Below are positions 34,490 through 45,472 of a stretch of 64,000 bases of DNA, piece after piece. Source of the DNA: Yponomeuta sedellus (taxonomy: Eukaryota; Arthropoda; Insecta; Lepidoptera; Yponomeutidae); the NCBI GenBank assembly GCA_934045075.1, contig OW203722.1, positions 26,565,226 to 26,629,225 of the forward strand. Reading direction: 5' to 3'. Position 1 is the first letter of the stretch, and every line of letters starts with the position of its first letter. The position numbers and the translations under genes were made by a program. Under the pieces are notes generated by a model. It was not told the origin of the DNA, searched no databases, and saw nothing but the letters and a program-made list of their open reading frames with translations.

Positions 34490-35850
34490 ATTTTTTTTTT
34501 CCTTATCTGCGATCAGTCCTAGGACTATGAGCAGATGTATTCCCTGAGTAGTCGCATGTAGAGTGTGCCCTCCAGTGAGGGCATCTACTCATAGGTAACC
34601 TAGAGCTAGAGGCGTTCCTGCAGCTCCAGTATGTGATGTCGCTTTAGCCTTTTCACATAACTTTGTAAAGTAAGTTAGCGAGCCAGTTTATTAGGGTGAT
34701 TAGTTAACTGCTCCTTGTATTTAGCAGTCACTTCTCGGATTTCCTCTTTCACTGTTTTAATTTTCAGTTCCTGGTGTATTTCACAATTTGTTATGTACCA
34801 TGGCACATTAGCAATGCCTCGCAAGATCTTGTTTTGCTGTCTTTGCAATATGTTAATGTTTGAGTCACGAGCACTACCCCATAGCTGTATGCCGTACATC
34901 CAGATAGGCTTTATTAAAGTTTTATAAAGTAGGAGCTTGTTGTCCAGAGAAAGCCTGGAGTTTCGTCCCAGCATCCAGTGGATATTCCTGTGTCTGTGGT
35001 TTATTTCATCTCTTTTGGCCTTGATGTGATCTTTCCAGGTAAGGCGTCGGGTCTAGGTGAGGTCCCAGATACTTTACACAATCACTATGTGGAAGAGTAA
35101 TTTCTCCAAGTTTCACTGGTGGGCGTTTCCTTTGCGAAGAGAGAATGTCACCTGAACTGATTTTGCTGCACTCGCCTTAATCCTCCACTACTGAAGCCAG
35201 GCGTGTACTTTATGTAGGCCAGTTTGCAGTTGGTCTGATGCCACCTTCGGATCTTTATGACTGGCGAGGATCGCAGTATCGTCGGCAAAGGTCGCAGTCC
35301 TGATACCCGGAGTTAATGGAAGATCTGCCGTATATAAGGTGTAGAGTGCCGGACCTAATACTGATCGTTGCGGCACACCTCCTTTGACGTCGTAAAACCC
35401 TGAGGTCTCTTCATTCTCTTTTACATAGAATATTCTGTCCGAAAGATAAGACTTCAGGATTGGGTAGAAATTATGCATGAGGCTTTGCTTTATTTTGCAT
35501 AACAATCCCTTGTGCCACACTTTGTCAAATGCCTGTTGAATATCCAGAAAGGCTGAGAAGCAATATTCTCGTTGTTCCAGGGCTTTTCTTACGCTGTCAC
35601 ATACTCTATGCGCTTGTTCTACTGTTGCATGCTGCTCACGAAATCCGAATTGATGATCTGGGATTATTTTGCGTTCTGTCAGAACTGGTGACATTCTCCG
35701 TAGCAATATTTTCTCAAATATTTTAGAGGGTACTGGCAGAAGGCTAATTGGCCGGTACGATGTTTTTTCATGGGCAGGTTTTCCATATTTATGAATCATA
35801 ACAATCTGTGAAACCTTCCATAGGCTCGGAAAGTATTGTAACCTCAACAT
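34490..35850 (-). mobile_element. Jockey-clade LINE 2, 5'-truncated
   Basis: A different Jockey family from LINE 1. The minus strand from 35850 reads SYRPISLLPVPSKIFEK, HQFGFREQHATVEQAHR, AFLDIQQAFDKVWH, GVPQRSVLGP and TFADDTAIL (FADD site). After a frame break it continues at 34974 as the IKPIWMYGIQLWG C-terminal block. Its poly(A) is the T run at about 34492-34501. The ORF starts mid-domain, so the 5' half is missing. Confidence 0.87.
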
Positions 35851-36715
35851 TGCATTAATATTTAACTACATGACTTCATGAACTTTATATCAGCATTTAA
35901 ACTTTCCATGGATCCATGAAAATAAACAATAAAATTTATCCAAATCGACTATTCTTGAGTTTTAGGGAGACTAACAAACAACAATTTATCTAACATATAA
36001 AAATTAATTGCTGAATGTGGTAGTAAGCGCAAATCTCGTGAGCAGCTGAACTGATTTAGCTGATTCTTTTTTTAGAACATTCCTTGAAGTACGAGAATGG
36101 TTCATACAAAGGGACAAAAAAACAACTGTTAGTCGGTACGAAGTTTGCTGGGTTAGCTAGTTTTTATATATAATAATAAGAAAAAAAAGATTTGACTAAG
36201 TTTTAGTGAAATGTAAACAAACCATTAGCAATAATGTCTATCAAGTTATTTGCTCAAATTGCTCATGCTAGGTCATTAACTGATCTCATTAATTTAAAAA
36301 CCTATTTAGAGGCTAAAAAAAATAAATTTGTTCCTTAGCACGGGTTAGTGCATTAAAAATAAAAATAGTGTAATGATCTCATTAATTTGAGAAATATCAA
36401 TATCAACCCTTGTTCGTCCCCACTTCTGAGGCACTGGTCTCTTCCTGCATCAAAGGAAGGCTAGGCCATAATCCATCACGGGGCGTGGTGGGAGTCAGTT
36501 GTAAGGCCGCCTACAATGTTAGAGGTGACATGGCCTTAGAAATATCAACCCATATTTTAAACTTTTAAGGTAACAAGTCAAACAAAAATCTAATAGCCCA
36601 AAAATTTTATTATAACCATGTTTGTCACCAGCTTATGTGTATGAGTGAACATTAAAATTGTTACAAGGAGGATCCGAATTCTGCTGGTCAAACAAAAGTA
36701 AAAGAAATTACTTAC
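35851..36715. other. Intron 1 segment next to exon 1
   Basis: AT-rich, with a short SINE-like scrap at 36296-36320 matching 8026-8050. A block at 36410-36540 (cttctgaggcactggtctc, cataatccatcacggggcg) looks like an old repeat. No gene seen. Confidence 0.4.
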
Positions 36716-36821
36716 CATCCTTCATAAGCTGGCGCATCTCCTTGGTGCGCTGGAAGTTGATCTCCTCCAGCAGTTGGTCGAGAAGGCTGGCGCCGCCGCC
36801 TCGCGCTGCGCCCAGCGCCAT
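36716..36821 (-). CDS. KIAA0930: KIAA0930-like exon 1 (start exon)
   Basis: This exon codes for 35 residues from an ATG at 36821-36819, then a donor read as GATG|gtaagt. The start context has G at -3 and G at +4. A second upstream ATG at about 36853 is in another frame and would be a uORF. The split codon G|AG joins exactly to exon 2 to give MKD-E-SGF. The sequence is Gly/Ala-rich and then a charged helix (LLDQLLEEINFQRTKEMRQL). It is too short to stand out as a long open frame and was found by looking for the missing 5' exon. Confidence 0.85.
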
Positions 36822-37190
36822 GCCGCCACCACCACCACCACAACGCCTACCATGCCCCGCGCGCCCTACAGCGACACATTACCTGCACGCACTTTACGCT
36901 TTTTTGGAAAAGTTGAATGAAACTTTTAGACAACTCATCCATCGGTCTATCACGAAATTATGGAAACTTATGACACACACTGGCCGCCTCCGTACCGGAA
37001 CAACAGGGCGACGGACACGCGAAGGCTTCCTTGACCTTAAACAGGCGATGGAGACTAAAATCTAGAGAAAATCGATCGAATTTTTCGCCCATTCGTTTGT
37101 TGACTGCAATTTTTTGACATTTTGTTAATTTTCGTTCGTTCGATGTTGACAATGTCAACTTGACATTGACACCTGTCACCCACAGAGAAT
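36822..37190 (-). promoter_or_regulatory. Putative 5' UTR and promoter of the KIAA0930-like gene
   Basis: This is the GC-rich flank just upstream of the exon 1 ATG, with a (gtg)n run at about 36822-36842. No TATA box or initiator can be assigned with certainty. Confidence 0.35.
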
Positions 37191-38697
37191 ATCACCAATG
37201 GGTGCGTTCCGAGATGCGATGAACTCGATTACAGCGCCAATCCATATAAGAGCAGTAGGCACAAAAACCTTATTTCGTGTGAGATACTTTGGGACTACTA
37301 AAGGTTAAGGGGCATTTTGTTCGGACCTGTGACCCAGCAGCGACCACTAACGAAACTACTCAGAGTATGATAAAGACCATAAATACTACCCACTGAGATC
37401 TGTCACATTCCTTAAAACTATGGGAAAAAAAATTTTTGCAAAATAATAATTTATATTAAAAAAATCGAATCGCATATATTTCAGCAGTGCCCATTTTATG
37501 GAGTACATTTTTAGGCAAAAACAGTTAAAGCAGCATTTTACCACAGCTGTCTGACACCAAATAATAGCTTGATCTAGCTATAAAAATGCAATAAAGAATA
37601 TTCTATCTAAGTTGGTGAGTCAGCGCACAGTGAAACCGGTATTGCGCTTATTGTGTGAAAGAGAGGGCTGCTAACCTCTGTACTGTAGTGTGTATTACGC
37701 CTTACGAGCGCTAGAAAGCCTAACACAGTTAGTAGTAATGATTGAAAAAATTGGGAAAAATATACATTTTATGTTGAACAACATAACTTTTTTTCTCCAT
37801 ACATTTGGGTTAAAATAAACACATTCCGTGAAATGGTAACCCTAACCCTTCAAAACGAACCACATTTGAATAATGGTCGTGAACTTTGATGTACCGGGTC
37901 AAAAATGCCCGGTTACCTTTGGCCGGACTCGCGCCGTAATCGATTTCATCATATCTCGGAACGCAGGGATCATTTTTTTCGGTACCTAACCTCAGAATAA
38001 TAACTAAAGCATAGAAGGAGCGTTATAAAATGTACACCTGACACGTCTATCTCGTCAGTTACCTTTGCTTACCATTATGCCACTGAACTAGAGAGGTCTA
38101 GAAAATCACAGCTTGTAGTAATAATAATAATAAGTGCAGTGTTTTAGACAAGAGGTGTTGAAGTGCGTCGTCTCCGAAAAGTTTGTGTTTTTTGGGTAGT
38201 TTAAATACAATTTGAAGTGAATTTTAGTGGATATTCATAGTATGGAGTATACGTAATACATCGGAATGGCGTGTGTGATATTGGGATGTACCTAAAACCC
38301 ATTCCGGAGAAGAGAAAACAAACCACCTTCATCAGCTTCCTAAGTACCTACCTATGACCTACTGGTCAGTTTTCTAGACCTCTCTAATTCGGTAGCATAA
38401 TGGTAACCAACTGACAATCCGCTATTTGACTCTCTTTTCAAGTAAGTCTTAAACGGTAAATAACTCTTCCATTAGACCAAAAAATATATTTTGAGGACCT
38501 AAAAGCAACATAAAAATATATTTTAAAACTTTATTTTCCTAAACAGCCAAAAACGCGGTCAGGCATTTTTGTCTATGGTTTGAAGTCCAAAAAATTGTAA
38601 ACAAAGTTTGACATTCAATTTTCTGTAAGTGATCTGTGAGCATAGTGAAATAACAACAACGCAACCATGATTTCATTGAATTTACATCCAAAATATA

Positions 38698-38851
38698 TGA
38701 TACATGAGAAAGAAACACCAATTGGAAACTTGGCTTTATTTAACTATAAAACTTGTCCAGAATATTTTACACAGACATTATTATGACAAGTGTCAAGGTC
38801 TTGACAACGTAGAAAATAAAGACTTCTCGCACAAGGAAGAAGTTCACATCA
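38698..38851 (-). repeat. Gypsy 1 LTR (3' LTR)
   Basis: Matches 42510-42663 except attttacaca against attttactca. Flanked on the left by ATATA. Confidence 0.92.
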
Positions 38852-38865
38852 TTCACCCCATGTTT

Positions 38866-41800
38866 TTAGGACGAAACATAATCTTGAAGGTAGGACGGAG
38901 GTCTGCGCTCTCGAGCCGAACGGCGAGGCTGAGGGTTTTCTGTCGACGGGCCAGGTTCGTCATTTTCAGGCCGTGGATTTTCTGTCACAGTGTTTGGTAC
39001 AGGTATTTCCTCCATATTTTCAGCGTCTAGGAATACATCCTCATTCTCTGGGATCGGAGCCAAGGACCTGTTCGAGACAGTTGTTTCACGACCATCTGGT
39101 AGCCTGACAAATGAGTAGTCAGGATTGCTTTGGAGTAGTTCAACTTCTTCAATAGCTGGGTCGTACTTAGAATTTCTAACATTTCGTTTCATGTATACAG
39201 GACCCGGTGATAGCAGCCACGTTGGCATTGACGAACCATTGGATGAACGGCGGGGGTGACTAAACATCCTTTCATGAGGAGTAGTGTTGATTCCAGTAGA
39301 CAATAGGGACCTGATAGAATGTAGTGCAACAGGTAAAGCTTTCTCCCACTCGGCAATATCTAGACCGTTAGAGCGAAGATAAAGCTGGGCCGTCTTCCAC
39401 AGTGTTCCATTTAGGCGCTCTACCAATCCGTTACCCTGTGGGTTGTAAGGGGATGTCCGACTGCAGGCAATTCCGAGGTTTGTCAAAAACATTCTCGTTT
39501 CATCTGACAGGAATGAAGTTCCCCTATCTGTATGCACGTATGCAGGAATACCAAATAGACAGAAAAGTTCTTTTAGGCACTTAATAACAGTTGACGAAGT
39601 CATATCTTTGCACGGGAAAGCGAATGGGAACCGGCTGTATTCATCTATTATAGTTAAGATGTATTTATTGGTGGAATTGGATGGCAATGGGCCTTTGAAG
39701 TCAAGGTTAAGTCTTTCGAAAGGAGTGGTTGCTTTAACTAGATGTCCTTCGTTTCTTACATATCTGGGTTTTATTTCAGCACAGACCCGACAACTGGCGG
39801 TCATGCTCTTCACTTCTTCTACAGAATAAGGTAGATTTTTAGAACGAATCCAATGTATCATTCTTGTTACACCTGGGTGACATAAGGAGTTATGAAGATC
39901 AGCGAGTTTATTCGAAGAGCCATTCACAAGGGCACAGACCCTGGATAGTGCATCAGCAGCTAGATTTTGTTTGCCAGGTCGGTAAGTGATGTCGTATTTG
40001 AAACAAGATAGTTCAAGGCGCCATCTTTCTATTTTTTCATTTTTTATTTTGCTTGAATGACTTTGACTGAACATGAACGAGACAGATTGTTGATCTGTGA
40101 TAAGTATAAAGTATCGGCCAATCAAGTAATGGCGCCATTTGCGGAGGGCCTCTACGATTGCACATGCCTCCTTTTCTATAGAAGGTTGGCGCCGCTCAGA
40201 ATCATTTAAGGATCGCGTGAAAAACGCTACTGGGCGACCTTTCTGGGAAAGCGTAGCAGCGATGGCAAATTCTGATGCATCGGTCTCGACGGTAAATGTT
40301 TCTTTAGTATCAACAGAAGCTAAGGATGATTGTGCAATATCAGACTTGAGTTTAGTGAAACATAAAATTGCTTCTTTAGACAGAGGAAACGGGGTGTCTA
40401 CTAAAGGTTTGATTTTGGCCGAAAAATTGTTGATCCATTTTGAGTAATGGGCAAATAGACCAAGGGTTCTTTTCAGAGAAGCTGTGTCTGTCGGGACGGG
40501 GAGATTTAGTAGTGGTTCTAGGCGTGATTTGTCTGGTTTGATAACATTGTTATGGATCGTGTAGCCAAGAAGGTTGATGGAGTCGGTTTCGAATACGCAT
40601 TTAGTTTTGTTTAAAGTAAGATTATACTTTTGCGCGGCTTCCATGAATCTGCGCAGGTTAACGTCGTGCTCTTTTTTGTCTTTTCCACAGATGGTGACAT
40701 CGTCTAAATAGGCATAAGTCCCGTGTAGCTTCTCCGTGCGTATGATATAATGAAGGGTTCTTTGGAAAGCAGCGACACCGTTAGTTACACCGAACGGTAT
40801 GCGAGTAAACTGATAGAGATTACCACAGGCCTCGAAAGCAGTGTATATCTTTTCTTTAGAAAGGATTGGTACTTGATGATAAGCACTTTTCAGGTCGATT
40901 TGACTGAACACATTATTTTTGGCGACTGCAGTTACGATAGAGTCGATGCTTGGAAGGGGATACGCATCTAATTCCGTGAATCTATTTATCGTTTGAGAGT
41001 AATCAATCACTAGGCGTTTTCGGTGTTGCCCCCCTCCAGCGACCAGGACTTGGGCTCTCCACGGTGACACGCTAGGTTCAATGACTTTATCTTTTAAGAG
41101 ATTTGAAATTTCGTTTGATATGAATGCTTGATCTTCATCAGAATAGCGTCTTGAACGAATGGCGATAGGCTTGATAGACGGTGAAAGGTTTGTGAAAACA
41201 GAGGCAGGAGGTACGGAGGCTTCGACAACATTGCATATTTTAAGGGGTTCTTTTTCACCACCAAACTGTAATTCAAGAGAAGAGTGGGTTTTGAGTATAT
41301 CGTGTCCGATGATGATGTCAGCACATAAGTTATCGACAATATGCAGTGGCTGTTGTTTGTAAATGTAGTTATTGATTTGAATAGTGGCGTGGCATACGCC
41401 CTTGACGTACGATACATTATTTAGCGAAGCGAGCGTTATAGCTTGATTACATTGGTTCCTTTTGAGTTTCATATCCTGTGCCAAGTTGTTATCTATAAAA
41501 CTGATAGAACTCCCAGTATCAACTAGTGCATCAGCTTTGTTATTATTGACAATAATAGGGATTGTAGCCTTACGTAAGCTAGAAGGAGCAGCGGCACAGA
41601 CGGAAGCCAGAGAGGTAGTAGGAGAATCTTCTCCGTCATTCACTGCATTAAGATTTTGGTGTCCTCGGTCAGAACCACGACAAACCTTTGCAAAATGCCC
41701 CTTTTTTTGACATAATTGGCATTCCACGTTTTTTGCTGGACATTTGATCCTTTGGTGGACGTTACCTCCACAAAAAAAGCACCTGCGTCGTTGGAAATTG

Positions 41801-42474
41801 TTATTTCGAGAGGCTATGGCAGCTAAGTTTGACTGTTGCGATTTTGTCTCAGATTCAGTGGGTGCCACAGCGTTTAACGTGTTAGTAGGAGTCGGTAGTA
41901 AATTTGATTGAAACGCTTGAGAAGTGTTCTCCGCAGTCTCGAGAGAAATTGCTAAATTCAAAGTTTCTTCTAACGTCATTTCAGATTTCTCGAGCAGGCG
42001 TTCACGAATTCGTTGGGTTGATAGACCCGAAATGAAAGCTCCACGAATGGATTCATTTTGGTGGTCTTCCGCTGTTACTGCTTTAAAGTGACAGTCATAT
42101 GCCAAGGAGGTAAGAGCTCTGGAGTACTCAGCTACTGTTTCACCCGGCTGCTGTTTCCTGCAAGTCAGCAGGTGACGCCCTAGTGTTATATTTTTTTTCT
42201 TTTCGAACGTATCGTTGAGGAGTTTGATCGCGTCACTGTACTTAGAACATTCTCGAATAATATTGAATATGGTAGGTGACACATGATTGGCGAGGAGCTT
42301 GAGTTTGATGGCTTCGGTGGCGGATGAGGCTTGCTCGGAAAGAAAGTTTTCAAATGTATACCGCCAGTGGGTCCATCGTAGATCCGAACCAACAGCGGAA
42401 GATTCAGCCTCGAACTTTTCTGGTCGTAGATAGTGTGACCAGCTTGGAGATGGGGGGGCCTCTTTCTCCGACAT
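38866..42474 (-). CDS. Gypsy Gag-Pol polyprotein, 1202 residues
   Basis: Domains in order: capsid-like Gag (about 1-200); two zinc knuckles, CFFCGGNVHQRIKC and CQLCQKKGHFAKVC (232-265); aspartic protease DTGSS (319); reverse transcriptase with FSQIDLKSAYHQ (about 523) and YLDD (589-592); RNase H with TDAS (731) and ITDQQS (793); integrase with an H-H-C-C zinc finger (about 861-898) and catalytic Asp925, Asp983 and Glu1019, spaced D-57-D-35-E as in the family. Gag and Pol share one frame, unlike gypsy lineages that need a frameshift. Every catalytic residue I can check is present and there is no stop, so the protein could be functional. The start is the first ATG after the leader. Confidence 0.94.
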   Translation of the reverse strand: MSEKEAPPSPSWSHYLRPEKFEAESSAVGSDLRWTHWRYTFENFLSEQASSATEAIKLKLLANHVSPTIFNIIRECSKYSDAIKLLNDTFEKKKNITLGRHLLTCRKQQPGETVAEYSRALTSLAYDCHFKAVTAEDHQNESIRGAFISGLSTQRIRERLLEKSEMTLEETLNLAISLETAENTSQAFQSNLLPTPTNTLNAVAPTESETKSQQSNLAAIASRNNNFQRRRCFFCGGNVHQRIKCPAKNVECQLCQKKGHFAKVCRGSDRGHQNLNAVNDGEDSPTTSLASVCAAAPSSLRKATIPIIVNNNKADALVDTGSSISFIDNNLAQDMKLKRNQCNQAITLASLNNVSYVKGVCHATIQINNYIYKQQPLHIVDNLCADIIIGHDILKTHSSLELQFGGEKEPLKICNVVEASVPPASVFTNLSPSIKPIAIRSRRYSDEDQAFISNEISNLLKDKVIEPSVSPWRAQVLVAGGGQHRKRLVIDYSQTINRFTELDAYPLPSIDSIVTAVAKNNVFSQIDLKSAYHQVPILSKEKIYTAFEACGNLYQFTRIPFGVTNGVAAFQRTLHYIIRTEKLHGTYAYLDDVTICGKDKKEHDVNLRRFMEAAQKYNLTLNKTKCVFETDSINLLGYTIHNNVIKPDKSRLEPLLNLPVPTDTASLKRTLGLFAHYSKWINNFSAKIKPLVDTPFPLSKEAILCFTKLKSDIAQSSLASVDTKETFTVETDASEFAIAATLSQKGRPVAFFTRSLNDSERRQPSIEKEACAIVEALRKWRHYLIGRYFILITDQQSVSFMFSQSHSSKIKNEKIERWRLELSCFKYDITYRPGKQNLAADALSRVCALVNGSSNKLADLHNSLCHPGVTRMIHWIRSKNLPYSVEEVKSMTASCRVCAEIKPRYVRNEGHLVKATTPFERLNLDFKGPLPSNSTNKYILTIIDEYSRFPFAFPCKDMTSSTVIKCLKELFCLFGIPAYVHTDRGTSFLSDETRMFLTNLGIACSRTSPYNPQGNGLVERLNGTLWKTAQLYLRSNGLDIAEWEKALPVALHSIRSLLSTGINTTPHERMFSHPRRSSNGSSMPTWLLSPGPVYMKRNVRNSKYDPAIEEVELLQSNPDYSFVRLPDGRETTVSNRSLAPIPENEDVFLDAENMEEIPVPNTVTENPRPENDEPGPSTENPQPRRSARERRPPSYLQDYVSS

Positions 42475-42509
42475 TATATGTTTGTAGTTATAATTATAGT
42501 TAAATAAAT

Positions 42510-42663
42510 TGATACATGAGAAAGAAACACCAATTGGAAACTTGGCTTTATTTAACTATAAAACTTGTCCAGAATATTTTACTCAGACATTATTATGACA
42601 AGTGTCAAGGTCTTGACAACGTAGAAAATAAAGACTTCTCGCACAAGGAAGAAGTTCACATCA
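42510..42663 (-). repeat. Gypsy 1 LTR (5' LTR)
   Basis: Contains tttatttaactata at 42547-42560, whose reverse complement lies just inside the element at 42495-42508, where the primer-binding site should be. Flanked on the right by ATATA. Confidence 0.92.
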
Positions 42664-42775
42664 ATATACTAATTATCATTATTGCATTGTTCGAAAATGA
42701 AAAAAAACACGTTAATAAAGACCCCCGGGAAGTTGTGGATTCGTGTACCCAGTGAAATTAACATTCGAAAACTTG

Positions 42776-42817
42776 GCTCAAACTTGCCAAAAGGGGTTTC
42801 TTTTGGCAAGTTTGAGC
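42776..42817. repeat. Foldback duplication 4 (18-bp arms, 6-nt spacer)
   Basis: gctcaaacttgccaaaag at 42776-42793 is repeated inverted at 42800-42817. It lies in the interrupted DNA element, right of the gypsy insertion. Confidence 0.85.
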
Positions 42818-43629
42818 TAAGTCTTTTTTGAAGTTTGAGACTCTTTATCAATTGAAACTCGGGTGTATTTAAGTGAAGATCACTTTGATGTAAGTCCTAT
42901 AATAATCAACGTCCACTGGCTCTGGCTGAAAGATGTTTGTTTACATACTTTAGATGGTGTCGAGATGGCGGATAGCGTTTTCGCCGTTACGAATTAAAAG
43001 AGGAAAAAAAATTTTTACTTTGCAAATTTTGCAGCCATCCTGCATACTTACTTAGCAAAATCAATATATTTCGGTTTCTTACGTTAAATACTATAGGAAA
43101 TATTCATTTATAGCGTCAAATTTGATACGTGTCAAATAGCGGATTGGGGGTGGTACGTTCGAAATAATAAAACAACACACTACTATATTTTTCTCTGTCT
43201 AACACGTGGTTGGCGACGTTTCAAACTTACGAGACACATATGTGAGACATGTGTCAGGTGTTCATTTTATAACGCTCCTTCTATAGTTATTGTTCTGGGG
43301 GCAACCTAGTAAGATTGTACAATTTCGAGTGTACGAGTACACTGCAGTCAGTGTTGGATTTCGTAGTATAATTATGCTATTTGTACCATTATTTCATAAT
43401 GTGTAGTATGTAGTATCGTAAGGCCACTATATTACGCGAAAATACCATAATTTTATCTCCAGGTCGACCGAGTTATATTGTTTAATATAATTCCTCACAA
43501 TATCAGGAATTTTTGTAGTGTGGAAACACCAAATCAGTCATTGACGCTAGGCAGGGATTCCCCACGTAAATGTAAAGTTAATTATAAAATATAATTAATA
43601 AATTAAAAAATATAAAGATGGAAAAAAGA

Positions 43630-43976
43630 CCAGACGTGTTCTGGGTGAAAATAAGCACTTGGTGTGTCCGGAAACTATCCGCTTAAACAAATCGCCAAAT
43701 TTGCACTAGATTGCCTTGTTTTACCTCACGCAAACGCTGATTGTGAAAGAGTATTCAGCAAAGTAAACTTGACAAAAACAAAACTAAGAAATAAACTCGC
43801 AACTCGCTCCATTGACTCCCTGATACTTTCTTGTGATGCTGTAAAAGAAAGTGAGTCTATAATAAGTGTATTCAATTTATTCCGACTGACGGCATGTTGC
43901 GTCGTGTCAATGCCAAGGACGAAATTCCCATTGACGAATTAGCCGAGATGGATGTCTACTTGCCTCAATTTGACTA
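43630..43976 (+). mobile_element. hAT transposase C-terminal fragment
   Basis: A plus-strand frame from about 43664 reads YPLKQIAKFALDCLVLPHAN, then ADCERVFSKVNLTKTKLRN, the dimerisation domain at the C-terminus of hAT transposases. A small frame break precedes the last residues (ELAEMDVYLPQFD). The catalytic part is absent. Confidence 0.75.
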
Positions 43977-44990
43977 ATTTGTATTTGTAAATAATAAAAC
44001 AAATTTACACTTACGAATGAAATTTTATTTAAACAAAAGAGCCGAAAAACGAAACGTAGTATAATTTTGGACAAGTAGTATTATTTTAATTTCCATAGAC
44101 AGTAGTTTTCTGAACGTCTGAATCCAACCCTGACTGCAGTTGTCCCTTTCTGTCACGTTTTGAAGGACCCTTTCGTTTTTCTTTTAGCGCAAATTCTTCA
44201 CTATAATAAATATGATATATACCTACGATGTAACTCGCTAAATAATTTTAAATAAAGTAATAGATATTTTCCCGCAGTAAAACGTAGCCTATGTGTTAAT
44301 CCAGTGTGTCAGCTATAACTCCACATCATTTTATTAAAGTCGCTCCAGCCATTTAGTACGTGTAGAAGAGCCGTTTAGCACGTACGTGTAGTAACAAACA
44401 TACGTTTCAGACCCACCCCACTCACAGCCTTTATGATATTCGTGTGATGTGGTTTTAAACATTTTTGGAGACTCAGGTTTACTCTAAAATTTTGTCTGGT
44501 TTAGAACCTACGCATACGATGTACTGTACCCTGGGTACTTTTTTGTCCATCGATATAGATCACCTATAAATTGTATCGAATAGCGCACAAAAGGGACTAA
44601 AAGTATCCCGTACAAAATCTCTCCCAAATTACGCGTACGCCAGTACGCTTCACTTTTTAGGGCGACAAATGACCGCACACAGTATGCGTTTAGTCCGTGA
44701 CAAGTACTCGGTGAACATTTTCACACGATCCAGGGATTTTCGTCCCATTCAGCAAAGGTCCCTCGTCTGCGCAGGCCCTTATGAACACCAGGAATGACAA
44801 GTACGATGATGAATTAATATTTCTTGGAACTAAGACTAGGCAAAGAGACTAGCGGCCTCATGCATAAAAGACAAAACTGATTCCACAAAACACTCCTAGA
44901 ATCGTTTTATTAAATTATGTGGTTACGATGACTTTTGTTTGTAAAATCTTTAGCAATATTGAACAAGCCCAATGTGGACCTATAAAATAG
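43977..44990. other. Non-coding flank between hAT fragment and gypsy 2
   Basis: Unique-looking sequence with no recognised repeat, RNA or coding signal. Confidence 0.45.
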
Positions 44991-45461
44991 TGTTACGGGC
45001 TAGGGTTCTGGATTTGGATGTAAAACGCCAATGACAACTTCTTAGGATTTATTCACGCAGGGTCTGGTCTGCAGGTCTTCACGACACGAAGTCCAATCGT
45101 AGATTCCAATCGCAGGTCCAATCGAAGTCCAATAGTTTCGCTGAGGTCGTAGGTTATCGCTCGTATCGCAGGTATGTTCGCTCGAAGTTCACTCTTCGCT
45201 ATTCCAAACGGAACTGACAGCGCGCCGCGGCGGCCGCTATTTATATCCGCCGGCAAGGGTTCTAGAACATTCCCGTCCCTACGTACCTACACTCGGTACA
45301 CGCGGCAACGCCGCTCGAACAGTAACCCATTCAAAGAGTTTTGAACCTTACGCTAGTGGACATACGAGTCATTATTGCTTGCAGCGTTTATTGTTTACTA
45401 AAACGCAGCATGCGGCGACTATTCGATAGGCTTCTAGATGGTTCGGGATAGGACCGCGACA
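44991..45461 (-). repeat. Gypsy 2 LTR (3' LTR)
   Basis: Begins tgttacgggctagggttctg and ends gaccgcgaca on the plus strand. About 2-3 percent different from the right LTR by eye. Confidence 0.9.
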
Positions 45462-45472
45462 CTGCTCCCCTC

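Larger units (their letters stand above)
489..36821 (-). other. KIAA0930: Gene span: KIAA0930-like (DUF2045) protein, exons 1-5, 3' end off the left edge
   Basis: Five minus-strand exons join in frame at GT-AG borders: 36821-36716, 23625-23459, 22927-22745, 5891-5793 and 644-489, giving 237 residues. The order of conserved blocks matches the metazoan KIAA0930 family as I know it: an N-terminal LLEEINFQRTKEMRQ segment, a WTDLFVRHFLF block, an IDCDDLLFFVRK block, the VFRKDSKKLP..DIDWEE-like block, the ASPSRRKMD block, and EMVCVELVA followed by FLGSIRYDAL. The human protein is about 400 residues, so roughly the last 160 residues lie beyond the window. No enzymatic function is known for the family. 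Introns are 13.1, 0.53, 16.9 and 5.1 kb and hold most of the transposons here. Intron 3 also encloses a complete plus-strand gene. Exon borders are read from the sequence; the family name is from memory of the conserved blocks. Confidence 0.88.
38698..42663 (-). mobile_element. Ty3/gypsy LTR retrotransposon, apparently intact, single gag-pol ORF
   Basis: 154-bp LTRs (38698-38851 and 42510-42663) begin TG and end CA and differ at one visible position. The target duplication ATATA flanks it (38693-38697, 42664-42668). One uninterrupted ORF lies between. A purine-rich catggggtga abuts the 3' LTR. No tRNA-like primer site follows the 5' LTR; instead there is a 14-nt complement of an LTR segment. 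No envelope-like ORF is present. Confidence 0.93.
37993..43297. mobile_element. Inverted-repeat DNA element split by a gypsy insertion
   Basis: Ends of about 50 bp containing agaaggagcgttataaaatg and acacctgacac (37993-38045) recur inverted at 43250-43297. A second inverted pair, caatccgctatttgac, lies at 38415-38430 and 43131-43146. A long internal hairpin (38071-38105 with 38370-38405) fills the left flank. Without the gypsy element it would be about 1.3 kb and non-coding. The superfamily is unclear. Confidence 0.6.

Noticed and set aside
41094..41417. Minus-strand 107-codon and plus-strand frames within the gypsy 1 ORF
   Set aside because: Out-of-frame shadows of the intact 1202-codon Gag-Pol.
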